Shown: positions 7,125-14,976 of the stretch, one piece after another
Position numbering within the stretch: the first letter of the stretch is position 1
How the letters are laid out: each line of letters begins with the position of its first letter
Source: an uncultured Erysipelotrichaceae bacterium
Lineage (GTDB): Bacteria > Bacillota_I > Bacilli_A > Erysipelotrichales > Erysipelotrichaceae
Reading direction: 5' to 3'
DNA: 43,905 nucleotides
Assembly: GCA_934675465.1 (NCBI GenBank)
Contig: CAKUQM010000012.1
Location: 1-43,905 of the forward strand
Translations under genes and position numbers: made by a program
Notes under the pieces: model-generated
Database searches by the model: none
The model's input: the letters and a program-made list of their open reading frames with translations, nothing else
What the model was told of the DNA's origin: nothing

Positions 7125-8078
7125 TTACAACAGTTTATTTAATTCATATAAATCAATTCCCATAGTAGCTAAAACCTCGTCAAAGCTTACAGTGTGGAAT
7201 TCATTTTTATATTTATTAAATATTTTATTTAACTCTAAATGGAATCTTTTATAGTAATCTTTATTAAGAGTAGCTTTAAAATACAATATAGCAACAATTA
7301 TACGTCGGTTGTTATAATTTGTTATTCCATAAAAGTTAGCTATATCAGCTACTCGTATATTTTTATAATCAGAATTAAATAGTCTTTCATCATGTGCACA
7401 CTGATTTCTTACTAGATTAAAAATCTTTAATGCAGATTGAATATCATTACTATTTATTCTTAGATTATTAGTAGTATGATACTGTTGCTGATATTTATCT
7501 GAGTAATACTTCGCAATTTGGTTTTTTTCAGAATCTTTTAAAGCTCCATATAAGTACGATAAATTTCCGATTGTGAGGTAATTAACCAAAACCCACAAGG
7601 GTACCGAACCATGTTCTTCGATATAATGCTTTATTGCACCTTTATCGCCAACATAGTCATGTATTGTCTTAGTCAAAATAGAAATTTGTTTCAAAACTAA
7701 TTTTGGATCATCGTTTCGATAGTTTGCAATTTCCAAATATGAATTTTCCTTTGGATATTTCTGCGAAAACGTATACGCAATAACGGTCTTAAATGAATTT
7801 TCAAAAATCAATAAGTATTTTAGAAAAAGAAATCTTAACTCACGATCAAAAAGAAAAAGCGCTTTAAGTTCATTGAAATGTGTATTAGAAAGATATTCTT
7901 CTGGATTAATCGGATTTCCATCATCATCCTTCTTTAAAAATAACTCCTTGTACCCATTAATAACATTGTAATAATTTTCTTGTTCTAAAAAACGCTTTGG
8001 ACTTCCATTTTTTGGAACAATCATCCCCCTATTACGTAAAATTGCCAATTGTTGATTAAAAGTTCTAAATTCTTTCAT
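7125..8078 (-). CDS. Abi family protein (Abi_2/AbiF-type, HEPN motif)
   Basis: Abortive-infection type protein of the Abi_2 (AbiD/AbiF) family, 317 residues. The family's opening pattern is clear (TFNQQLAILRNRGM, then FLEQENYYNVINGY). The central helical region holds DRELRFLFLKYLLIFENSFKTVIAY. A HEPN-type R-x4-H motif, RNQCAH (224-229), lies in LVRNQCAHDERLF and suggests RNase activity. Such proteins are known to stop phage propagation by disabling the host cell. The gene follows a promoter and a GC-rich hairpin with a T run, and an 18-codon upstream frame overlaps its start (TAATG). GGAG (complement of 8087-8090) is a usable ribosome site. No second defence gene is adjacent. Confidence 0.85.
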   Translation of the reverse strand: MKEFRTFNQQLAILRNRGMIVPKNGSPKRFLEQENYYNVINGYKELFLKKDDDGNPINPEEYLSNTHFNELKALFLFDRELRFLFLKYLLIFENSFKTVIAYTFSQKYPKENSYLEIANYRNDDPKLVLKQISILTKTIHDYVGDKGAIKHYIEEHGSVPLWVLVNYLTIGNLSYLYGALKDSEKNQIAKYYSDKYQQQYHTTNNLRINSNDIQSALKIFNLVRNQCAHDERLFNSDYKNIRVADIANFYGITNYNNRRIIVAILYFKATLNKDYYKRFHLELNKIFNKYKNEFHTVSFDEVLATMGIDLYELNKLL

Positions 8079-8134
8079 TAATTCTTCTCCAAAAAAATGG
8101 CCAGGGCGCCGTACACTTCCTGACCTAATCTCAT
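8078..8134 (-). CDS. 18-codon leader frame overlapping the abi start
   Basis: The frame reads MRLGQEVYGALAIFLEKN and stops in TAATG, so its stop overlaps the abi start codon. Its ATG lies exactly 6 nt after the -10 TAAAAT, the same spacing as the other leaderless genes in this window. Most of it is also the hairpin described next, so it may be either a translated leader that couples translation to abi or a fortuitous frame in a structured RNA. Confidence 0.35.
   Translation of the reverse strand: MRLGQEVYGALAIFLEKN
8091..8125 (-). ncRNA. GC-rich hairpin plus U7 tract in the abi leader (attenuator or small RNA)
   Basis: On the minus strand GGTCAGG (complement of 8119-8125) pairs completely, with one G-U pair, with CCTGGCC (complement of 8099-8105). 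The 13-nt loop contains the palindrome GGCGCC, and ATTTTTTT follows. The stretch is GC-rich in an otherwise very AT-rich intergenic region. It starts just after the predicted transcription start and ends just before the abi ribosome site. A terminator here would release a short RNA of about 45 nt and limit abi expression. Confidence 0.55.
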
Positions 8135-8140
8135 GCGTTA

Positions 8141-8169
8141 ATTTTATGCTAATATAGTTAAAAAGTCAA
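8141..8169 (-). promoter_or_regulatory. Promoter of the abi leader and abi
   Basis: On the minus strand TTGACT (complement of 8164-8169), 17-bp spacer, TAAAAT (complement of 8141-8146). One of the best promoters in the window. Confidence 0.75.
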
Positions 8170-8206
8170 ATGTATGTCTATATCCTAAACAAACGTTGAA
8201 GTACTC

Positions 8207-8234
8207 AAAAAGGATCGATTGATCGATCCTTTTT
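8207..8234 (-). terminator. Terminator of gpmI (bidirectional)
   Basis: Perfect inverted repeat AAAAAGGATCGAT (8207-8219) and ATCGATCCTTTTT (8222-8234) with a 2-nt centre. T runs follow on both strands. Confidence 0.85.
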
Positions 8235-8252
8235 TAAGATTAGAACTATATT

Positions 8253-9818
8253 TTAAATCATTGGCTTATCCCAGCACTCTGGAGCCTCTAAACCCAATAG
8301 TTTGAAGACAGTAGCCGCGATATTACTTAAACCATATTCTCCATCTTTAATAGTTACATCATCCGCATTATAGATAATGAAAGGAACCTTATTTAAAGTA
8401 TGAGAAGTCTTTGGTTGAAGTGGATCAGTCTCCTTCTTTTGTTTCTGATACATTTCATCCGCATTACCATGGTCAGCAGTAACAAGAAGGATGCAATCAT
8501 TACGCTTACAAGCTTCCATTACTCTTCTTAGATTCAAGTCAACTGACTCAACGCCAATAATAGTAGCTTCATAATCACCAGTATGACCAACCATATCACC
8601 ATTTGGATAATTAGTTCTTAAGAAAGTATACTTCTTAGAATCAATAGCCTCAACAAGCTTATCAGTAATATCAGAAGACTTCATCCAAGGTCTTTGATCA
8701 AACGGACATAAATCAGACTTAATCTCAACCCAAGTTTCCAAGTTTTCATCAAACTTTTCACTTCTATTACCATTCCAGAAATAAGTAACATGACCGAACT
8801 TTTGAGTCTCAGAAATTGCATAAGTTGGAACACCATACTTAACAAAATATTCTGACATTGTATTCTTAATCTCTGGTGGATTAACTAGATAATTTGTAGG
8901 AATATGTAAGTCACCATCATACTCAAGCATACCAGCATACATCACATCAACTTCCTTACTCTTAGTGAACTTGTAACCATTATTATCAAATGCACGAGAG
9001 ATTTCTAGAGCTCTATCACCTCTGAAATTGAAGAAAATAACTGAATCATGATCCTCAATAGTACCTACTGGTACATCATTTTCACAAATAACAAACTCAG
9101 GAAGATTTTGGTCATCATAACCACCTTCTTGACGATAAGTCTCAATTGCTTCTGTAGCACTATTGAACTTTCTACCAATACCAGCAACATGAACATCCCA
9201 ACCTCTTCTAACCATATCCCAATCAGCCTCATAACGATCCATTGTGATATACATTCTGCCACCACCTGAAGCAATCTTTGCGTCAAATGTGTCATCATTT
9301 AAAGAAGCCATATGTTCTTCCAAATCATTAATATAAATAAGACCACTAGTATCAGGAACATCTCTACCATCCATTAAACAATGAACTCTAACGCGATTTA
9401 TTCCCTCTTTCTTAGCCTCAGTAATCATAGCCTTAACATGCTTGATATTTGAGTGAACATTACCATCAGAAAGTAAACCCAAGAAATGTAAAGTATGACC
9501 CTTAGCATTCTCAATCAACTTCTTCCAAGTTTCACTTTGATAAATTGAACCACTCTCAATTGACTCATTAACAAGCTTAGCACCCTGTGAATAAACTTGA
9601 CCACAACCAATCGCATTATGACCAACCTCAGAGTTACCCATATCATCATCACTAGGTAGACCTACAGCTGTGCCGTGAGCCTTAATCTTAGTCCAAGGAC
9701 TATTAGCCTTTAAATAATCTAATGTAGGAGTATAAGCATTCGCAACAGCATTACCCTTTGTGTTATCGCTCTCACCAACACCATCCATAACAACTAGAAC
9801 AACAGGTTTTTTATTCAT
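8253..9818 (-). CDS. gpmI: 2,3-bisphosphoglycerate-independent phosphoglycerate mutase
   Basis: Glycolytic enzyme that interconverts 3- and 2-phosphoglycerate using two Mn2+ ions and a phosphoserine intermediate. The alkaline-phosphatase-fold metal residues are visible: D12 in VMDGVG, the nucleophile S63 in DMGNSEVGH, RYEADWDM, NYPNGDMVGHTGD and VTADHGNADEM near the C-terminus. The insert domain carries DGNVHSNIKH and MDGRDVPD. The length of 521 is standard. GAGGG upstream of the ATG serves as ribosome site. It is monocistronic here, not clustered with gapA/pgk/tpiA as in many Firmicutes, and it ends in a strong terminator. Confidence 0.96.
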   Translation of the reverse strand: MNKKPVVLVVMDGVGESDNTKGNAVANAYTPTLDYLKANSPWTKIKAHGTAVGLPSDDDMGNSEVGHNAIGCGQVYSQGAKLVNESIESGSIYQSETWKKLIENAKGHTLHFLGLLSDGNVHSNIKHVKAMITEAKKEGINRVRVHCLMDGRDVPDTSGLIYINDLEEHMASLNDDTFDAKIASGGGRMYITMDRYEADWDMVRRGWDVHVAGIGRKFNSATEAIETYRQEGGYDDQNLPEFVICENDVPVGTIEDHDSVIFFNFRGDRALEISRAFDNNGYKFTKSKEVDVMYAGMLEYDGDLHIPTNYLVNPPEIKNTMSEYFVKYGVPTYAISETQKFGHVTYFWNGNRSEKFDENLETWVEIKSDLCPFDQRPWMKSSDITDKLVEAIDSKKYTFLRTNYPNGDMVGHTGDYEATIIGVESVDLNLRRVMEACKRNDCILLVTADHGNADEMYQKQKKETDPLQPKTSHTLNKVPFIIYNADDVTIKDGEYGLSNIAATVFKLLGLEAPECWDKPMI

Positions 9819-9880
9819 CTTTTTTACCCTCTTTCCATCTAAAATATTATCATATAATCATAAAAAAGGAGCTACCAATT

Positions 9881-10834
9881 ATGTATATAGTAGACATGCA
9901 CTGTGACACACTCTTATCGCTAGATGAAAATACTCATCTAAGAAACAACGATTTAGACATCGACCTAATTAAAATGAAACAAAGTAACTATCTTCTACAA
10001 AACTTTGCCATCTTCACAAACTATGACAAAGTAAAAGATAGAGTACCCTATGTATTAAAGAACATTAACAAGTTCTATAAAGAAATAGAAGCTAATAAAG
10101 ATTTGATTAAACAAGTATTCTCATACAAAGACATTGAAGAAAACAAACTAATGTCAGCTATGTTAACACTTGAAGAAGGTGATGTCATTAATGATGATTT
10201 AGACATCCTAGAACTATATTATCGACTAGGTGTTAGAATGATTGCCCTTACTTGGAACTTTAAAAACAGTATCGGAAGTCCTAACTTTACCCCAAATCCC
10301 AACCGTTACCAAATGTTAAGAACATTAAACAAAACTGATGGTTTAACACCTTTTGGTAAAGAATATATCAAGAAATGTAATGAACTAGGTATCATCATCG
10401 ACGTATCTCATCTAGGGGACAAGGGCTTTGAAGATGTACTTAGACTTTCAACAAAACCAATAGTCGCATCACACTCTAACGCAAGAGCCATTTGTGATGT
10501 TGCCCGTAACCTAAGTGATGAAATGATTCTAAAACTACACAAAAACAATGGTGTAATGGGAATGAATTTCTGTGAAGACTTCATCAGTAACGACAGTAAT
10601 GGTAGTGTTGAAAACATCATCAAACACATTGACCATATTAAAGAACTAGGTTGCATCGACAACATCGGCCTTGGCAGTGACTTTGACGGTATCAGGAAAA
10701 GAAAAGAAATGAGTGACTGTTCTCAAATGTGTATGCTGATAAATGCTTTAAGGGAACACGATTACTCAGAAGAAGAAATCGAAAAGATTTGTTATAAGAA
10801 TGTATTAAGAGTATACAAGGAAGTGCTTAAATAG
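9881..10834 (+). CDS. Membrane dipeptidase (peptidase family M19)
   Basis: Renal-dipeptidase-type zinc enzyme, predicted to cleave dipeptides including D-residue dipeptides, in the amidohydrolase fold. Signature pieces are DMHCDTLLSLDE at the start (metal His and Asp), LTLEEGD (bridging Glu), IIDVSHLGDKGFEDVL, IVASHSNARAICDVARNLSD and IGLGSDFDG. At 317 residues it has the usual size and no signal peptide, so it is probably cytoplasmic despite the family name. AAGGAG precedes the ATG, and TATAAT in ATCATATAATCATA is the likely -10. It diverges from gpmI and ends in a terminator containing its stop codon. Confidence 0.92.
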   Translation: MYIVDMHCDTLLSLDENTHLRNNDLDIDLIKMKQSNYLLQNFAIFTNYDKVKDRVPYVLKNINKFYKEIEANKDLIKQVFSYKDIEENKLMSAMLTLEEGDVINDDLDILELYYRLGVRMIALTWNFKNSIGSPNFTPNPNRYQMLRTLNKTDGLTPFGKEYIKKCNELGIIIDVSHLGDKGFEDVLRLSTKPIVASHSNARAICDVARNLSDEMILKLHKNNGVMGMNFCEDFISNDSNGSVENIIKHIDHIKELGCIDNIGLGSDFDGIRKRKEMSDCSQMCMLINALREHDYSEEEIEKICYKNVLRVYKEVLK

Positions 10835-10846
10835 GCACTTCTTTTT
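10821..10846 (+). terminator. Terminator of the M19 dipeptidase gene
   Basis: AAGTGC (10821-10826) pairs with GCACTT (10835-10840), then CTTTTT. The stop codon lies in the loop. Confidence 0.7.
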
Positions 10847-10861
10847 ATGGTATATATGCCA

Positions 10862-10867
10862 TATAAT
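10862..10867 (+). promoter_or_regulatory. -10 element of the HTH gene, leaderless
   Basis: TATAAT, six bases, then ATG at 10874. There is no ribosome site, and the -35 is weak. Confidence 0.5.
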
Positions 10868-10873
10868 TATGTT

Positions 10874-11164
10874 ATGAAAACATTTAATGACATGCTAGAA
10901 AAACAATTAAAAGATGAAGAATTTAGAAAAGAATACGAAGCTATTCAATCTGAAATGGATATTATTAAAGCTCTAGTGGATGCTAGAAATTCTTTAAATC
11001 TCACACAAAAAGAACTAGCTGAAAGAACGGGTATTAATCAAGCCGATATCAGCAAAATCGAAAACGGAACCAGAAACCCATCTCTTAATCTGCTAAAAAG
11101 ATTAGCCGATGGTATGGGTATGGTTCTTAAAATAGAATTTATTCCTAAACAAAGAATTCAATAA
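10874..11164 (+). CDS. XRE-family HTH regulator, HigA-like orphan antitoxin
   Basis: A 96-residue protein with an N-terminal helix (MKTFNDMLEKQLKDEEFRKEYEAI) and a lambda-repressor-type helix-turn-helix (SLNLTQKELAERTGINQADISKIENGTRNPSLNLLKRLADGM). This arrangement is typical of HigA antitoxins and of stand-alone regulators derived from them. No HigB/RelE toxin is found on either side: upstream is the M19 gene and downstream a convergent AbiEi-like gene. The start at 10874 gives the standard family N-terminus. The ATG at 10847 would translate through the promoter. Expression looks leaderless. Confidence 0.8.
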   Translation: MKTFNDMLEKQLKDEEFRKEYEAIQSEMDIIKALVDARNSLNLTQKELAERTGINQADISKIENGTRNPSLNLLKRLADGMGMVLKIEFIPKQRIQ

Positions 11165-11212
11165 AAAATTGTATTTTAACCCTTGGTTGATAATGAAGTC
11201 CGAGGGTTTCAT

Positions 11213-11797
11213 TTACAACAAGACTTCCAAATAAGTTTTAAGCACCTTATCACATTTTACCTTCTCTGCATAATTAATCATTTTATTTATATCCCTATCA
11301 TTTCTCTTTAGATAATTCTTAAGAACTTTCTTTGTTTCCTCAATACCAACTTTTTCCCGATAAGAAATTATATCGACTACTGTTTTTTCCACATCATATA
11401 TTTTAAAAACATTCCCATTCTCATTAATCTCCTTAATACCAAGTTCATATCTTTCCTTAGAAAAATAATACAGCTTCACATCAGGATACTCAGGCAATTC
11501 ATTGACCTTTGTTTTTCTATATACAGCCACATCAACCACATCGGCAATATAGGTTGTAAGGCCATAATAGGTAGCAGCACTCATAAGACAAATAACACCA
11601 CTAGGAATATATGGATTGACATAGTAGAAATCAAAATCCTCTCCGTTATAATGAAGATTCTCATAATACTTACGATTAATCTTTTTAATATAGTCATCAT
11701 TTACTAGATTATTGATTTTGTATTGCGAAAGACCAACTTGCTTAAGTTGGTCATTAGAGATAAAAAGTTGTTCACAAATAAAATTATAGTCTTTCAT
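11213..11797 (-). CDS. AbiEi-like winged-helix regulator (type IV antitoxin family), solitary
   Basis: A 194-residue protein with an N-terminal winged helix (about 15-50, SNDQLKQVGLSQYKINNLVNDDYIKKINRKYY) and the AbiEi C-terminal pattern SGVICLMSAATYYGLT and VFKIYDVEKTVVDII. AbiEi proteins repress their own operon and neutralise the nucleotidyltransferase toxin AbiEii. No AbiEii gene follows: the next gene downstream is convergent. It may be a free-standing regulator or the remainder of a pair. A near-perfect palindrome containing ACGGCA lies immediately before the start codon. Confidence 0.75.
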   Translation of the reverse strand: MKDYNFICEQLFISNDQLKQVGLSQYKINNLVNDDYIKKINRKYYENLHYNGEDFDFYYVNPYIPSGVICLMSAATYYGLTTYIADVVDVAVYRKTKVNELPEYPDVKLYYFSKERYELGIKEINENGNVFKIYDVEKTVVDIISYREKVGIEETKKVLKNYLKRNDRDINKMINYAEKVKCDKVLKTYLEVLL

Positions 11798-11806
11798 ATT
11801 TTATCC

Positions 11807-11838
11807 AATTACGGCACTTTCTTAAAACTGCCGTAATT
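11807..11838. promoter_or_regulatory. 10-bp-arm palindrome before the AbiEi-like gene
   Basis: AATTACGGCA (11807-11816) and TGCCGTAATT (11829-11838) are perfect complements with a 12-nt centre. The inner edge is 10 nt upstream of the start codon. AbiEi proteins are known to bind inverted repeats in their own promoter, so autoregulation is inferred. Confidence 0.6.
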
Positions 11839-11867
11839 CAATTAAATATTAACATAAACAAACCAAA

Positions 11868-11890
11868 ATAAAAAGACTCATATAAGAGCC
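11868..11890 (-). terminator. Terminator of upp
   Basis: On the minus strand GGCTC (complement of 11886-11890) pairs with GAGTC (complement of 11875-11879, one G-U pair), then a T run. Confidence 0.6.
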
Positions 11891-11893
11891 TAA

Positions 11894-12511
11894 TTATTTA
11901 GTACCGAAGATTCTATCACCAGCATCACCAAGACCTGGAACGATATATCCGATTTCATTTAATTTTTCATCAAGTGCAGCCAAATAAATATCTACATCAG
12001 GATGAGCAGCCTCAACAGCCTTAACACCCTCAGGTGCCCCAACAAGACATACTAGCTTAATATTCTTAGCTCCTCTTTTCTTAACGATATCAAGAGCCGC
12101 AATAGCACTACCACCTGTAGCCAACATTGGATCTAAAACCATAACATTCGCATCATCCATCTTAGGGAACTTAGCGAAATACTCAACTGGCTCTAAAGTC
12201 TCTTCATTACGATATAGACCTAAGAAACCAACCTTTGCGGTAGGGATTAAATCTCTGATACCATCAACCATACCCAAACCAGCTCTTAGAATTGGAACCA
12301 ACACAACATCCTTAGCAAGCTCAGTGGTATGACAAATACCCATAGGTGTCTCAACATCCTTAGGTTGTGTAGGTAAATCTCTAGATACTTCAAAAGCCAT
12401 TAGAGATGCGATTTCACTTAATTGTTGTGCAAAATCCTTAGTTGAAGTTGCCTTATCTCTCATCAAAGCCAACTTATGTGTAATCAATGGATGATCAAAT
12501 ACAGTTAACAT
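11894..12511 (-). CDS. upp: Uracil phosphoribosyltransferase
   Basis: Pyrimidine salvage enzyme joining uracil and PRPP to make UMP. The N-terminus MLTVFDHPLITHKLALMRDKAT, the PRPP loop MVLDPMLATGGSA, and the uracil-binding C-terminus YIVPGLGDAGDRIFGT are all diagnostic. The start is taken at 12511 (205 aa) because AGGAGG lies just upstream of it. A longer frame from 12571 would include the leader. A TATAAT (complement of 12537-12542) gives it its own promoter downstream of the lgt terminator. Confidence 0.95.
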   Translation of the reverse strand: MLTVFDHPLITHKLALMRDKATSTKDFAQQLSEIASLMAFEVSRDLPTQPKDVETPMGICHTTELAKDVVLVPILRAGLGMVDGIRDLIPTAKVGFLGLYRNEETLEPVEYFAKFPKMDDANVMVLDPMLATGGSAIAALDIVKKRGAKNIKLVCLVGAPEGVKAVEAAHPDVDIYLAALDEKLNEIGYIVPGLGDAGDRIFGTK

Positions 12512-12543
12512 AATTTCCTCCTGTTTATCTTTAACAATTATAT

Positions 12544-12569
12544 AAAAGAATGTGCCATAAAGCACATTC
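12544..12569 (-). terminator. Terminator after lgt::ppaX
   Basis: GAATGTGC (12548-12555) and GCACATTC (12562-12569) form a perfect 8-bp stem with a 6-nt loop, followed on the minus strand by TTTTAT. Confidence 0.75.
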
Positions 12570-12576
12570 AATTAAA

Positions 12577-14031
12577 CTATTTGCCATTATAAGTAAAATA
12601 ATGATTATTCTTTAAAATATCTAAAAGCTCAACTAAATTATCAACACAGGCATTAGGACTTAAAGTCTTAACTTCCTTAGCCTTCGCCTCATTATTAATA
12701 TAAGCCACCGTATAAGCCCCAAAAGCCTTGCCAGCCAAGACATCAGCCTTAGAATCACCAACCATAATAAGATCTGCACTATTCAATTTATACTTCTTAG
12801 TAATAATAAACAAACCCTCAGGATCTGGCTTAGTAGCACTTACATCCTCAAAAGACAAGACCACATCAAACAAGTCATCAAAACCGCAAATCTTTAAGCA
12901 CTCCTCAACAGAAGGTTTAGTACGTGTTGTAAGAATAGCCAAATGATAACCATCATCCTTTAGTTTATTTAAAACATCTAAGGCATTAGGCATCGGCTTT
13001 AAAGACTTCTTCAATTCTTCCTTATTAACACTACGATAATAATCAACAAGCTCATCAGTATTCAAATCGGGAAAATACTTCTTAAACATATCATTCAAAG
13101 GTGGACCTAAAACCTCTACTTGCTTATCGGCAGTAAAATCATTCTCATTACCATACTTCTTAAAAGTAGCCTTATAAGACTTAATAATCGCCTCTGTAGA
13201 ATCCTGAATAGTACCATCTAAATCAAACACAATAGTTGGCTTTTCATAAAATATACGATCATACAATCCAAAATATAAAAGTAATCCAGCTATCACGAAT
13301 AAAATCGAAGTCACTTGAGCTGTTTTTAAACTGCCCATAAATAATGAATCGGTTCTTCCAGCCTCAATAAAAAATCTTACAATACCATACCAAATCAAAT
13401 AGGCACCGGTTAATTGACCTCTCTTACTATAGGTTTTACGTAACACAAAATTAATTAACACAAAACCCAAGATACATAATACTGACTCATAAAAGAAAGA
13501 AGGAACATAATAATGACCATTTATATGCATACCATCCTTTAAAAAGAATAGAATACCATCAAAATAAGACTCACTAACCTCAACTCCATGACACTCTTGA
13601 TTGACAAAATTACCCCATCTACCAATACCCTGAGCCAATAAAACTGTAGGAACAACAGAATCAGCCACCTTAATAAAAGGTGCATTATACTTCCTACAAA
13701 CCATAATTGCCGCAATTAAGCCAAAGATAAAACCGCCATGGAAAGCTAGACCACCGTCCCAGATACGAATAATATTAATAGGATGGCTAAAATAAAAACT
13801 AAAATTATTAAAGACACAATACCAAAGTCTAGCCCCAATGATACCAGTCCATAAAATAGTCATAAACAAAGTATCAAAGAAATCATTCACATCAATATTA
13901 CGATATTCTCTTAAATTTCTCTTAGCGAAATAATAAGCCAAGAAAGCTCCCGAAACAATTAAAACAGCATACCACTGTATCGTAACATTACCAATCGCTA
14001 AAAAAGTTGTACGACTTGGAAAAAACTGCAT
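12577..14031 (-). CDS. lgt: Fusion of prolipoprotein diacylglyceryl transferase (Lgt) and PpaX/Gph-type HAD phosphatase
   Basis: One 484-residue frame encodes two enzymes. Residues 1-265 are Lgt, a polytopic membrane enzyme that attaches diacylglycerol to lipobox cysteines. It shows WDGGLAFHGGFIFGL (91-105), GRWGNFVNQECHG (137-149) and FYESV (180-184). Residues 266-484 are a cytosolic HAD phosphatase with motif I FDLDGTIQDS (D270, D272), LTT as motif II, KPDPEG as motif III and MVGDSKAD as motif IV. In many Firmicutes hprK, lgt and ppaX are consecutive separate genes, and here the last two are continuous with no stop or frameshift. It starts 3 nt after hprK stops, and a terminator follows. 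Confidence 0.93.
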   Translation of the reverse strand: MQFFPSRTTFLAIGNVTIQWYAVLIVSGAFLAYYFAKRNLREYRNIDVNDFFDTLFMTILWTGIIGARLWYCVFNNFSFYFSHPINIIRIWDGGLAFHGGFIFGLIAAIMVCRKYNAPFIKVADSVVPTVLLAQGIGRWGNFVNQECHGVEVSESYFDGILFFLKDGMHINGHYYVPSFFYESVLCILGFVLINFVLRKTYSKRGQLTGAYLIWYGIVRFFIEAGRTDSLFMGSLKTAQVTSILFVIAGLLLYFGLYDRIFYEKPTIVFDLDGTIQDSTEAIIKSYKATFKKYGNENDFTADKQVEVLGPPLNDMFKKYFPDLNTDELVDYYRSVNKEELKKSLKPMPNALDVLNKLKDDGYHLAILTTRTKPSVEECLKICGFDDLFDVVLSFEDVSATKPDPEGLFIITKKYKLNSADLIMVGDSKADVLAGKAFGAYTVAYINNEAKAKEVKTLSPNACVDNLVELLDILKNNHYFTYNGK

Positions 14032-14034
14032 ATT

Positions 14035-14976
14035 CTACCTCTTATCTAAAATCTCATTAAAGATTGCATTCTTAAACTCTTCGTTTGTATCAACACCCTG
14101 TTTCTTCATAATATAGTTAGTAACAGCCGTCTCTACAATAGTTGACATGGACTTACCCTCAGTAACTGGAATCTCCAACAAATTCTTCTCAATACCCAAA
14201 AGTTTAATTGTCTTCTCATTCGGATTCAATCTATCACAATTAGACCTTAAATATTGATCCCTGTTAACCAACTTAATCACAAAATCAACATGACACTTCT
14301 CAAGGAAACAATGACCACCAAACATGATATTAACATTAACGATACCAATTCCTCTTACCTCCAACATTCTCTTTAGATTCTTAGGAGCTGTACCATAGAT
14401 AGTCTTATTAACCTTAGAAACCTCAACCAAATCATCAGCCACAAAAATATGGCCCCTCTTAATCAAATCCATCTCAAGTTCTGACTTACCAATGCCACTA
14501 TCACCCATAATCATGACACCAATGCCATAAATTGACATTAAACCTGCAAAAACTACATCAGACTCAGCCAAACGACTAGACAAGAAAGAAATCAAATCAG
14601 TAGACAACTCATAAGTCATACCAGGAAACTCAAACACTGGGAAATTCTTCCTAGTAGCTACTTCCAACAAAGCAGCAGGTGTCTTAAAACCATTAGTCAC
14701 AATAATGCATGGTGTATAAGCATCCGTCAAAAAATCAAAACGATCAAGCTGGGTATCATAGTCTAAGGTCTTCAAATAATTTTGTTCCTTAGTACCAATG
14801 ATAACCACTCTCTTCAATTCAAAATCATCCTTATAACCAGACAACTCCAAACCAGGTCTATTAATATCTGGTGCAATCGTCCACCTATCTAAAGACTCAT
14901 CATTACCACATACTTGATTAAGATTAAAGAATTCCTTAATCTTCCTAACTTCTACCTTTTTATTTAAATCAGCCAT
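14035..14976 (-). CDS. hprK: HPr(Ser) kinase/phosphorylase
   Basis: Bifunctional enzyme that phosphorylates HPr on Ser46 and removes the phosphate, controlling catabolite repression and PTS uptake. The P-loop GDSGIGKS is at 158-165, followed by ELEMDLIKRGHIFVADD. The family signature LEVRGIGIVNV is present. At 313 residues it is normal. Oddity: the HG pair found in the Bacillus-type enzyme (H140-G) about 15 residues before the P-loop is replaced by FA (F143-A144 in SDVVFAGLMSIYG). The ATG overlaps the uvrA stop by one base (TAATG), so translation is coupled to uvrA. Confidence 0.93.
   Translation of the reverse strand: MADLNKKVEVRKIKEFFNLNQVCGNDESLDRWTIAPDINRPGLELSGYKDDFELKRVVIIGTKEQNYLKTLDYDTQLDRFDFLTDAYTPCIIVTNGFKTPAALLEVATRKNFPVFEFPGMTYELSTDLISFLSSRLAESDVVFAGLMSIYGIGVMIMGDSGIGKSELEMDLIKRGHIFVADDLVEVSKVNKTIYGTAPKNLKRMLEVRGIGIVNVNIMFGGHCFLEKCHVDFVIKLVNRDQYLRSNCDRLNPNEKTIKLLGIEKNLLEIPVTEGKSMSTIVETAVTNYIMKKQGVDTNEEFKNAIFNEILDKR

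Noticed and set aside
12512..12571. Longer upp starting at 12571
   Set aside because: It would include the promoter and AGGAGG; the family start MLTVFDHP is at 12511.
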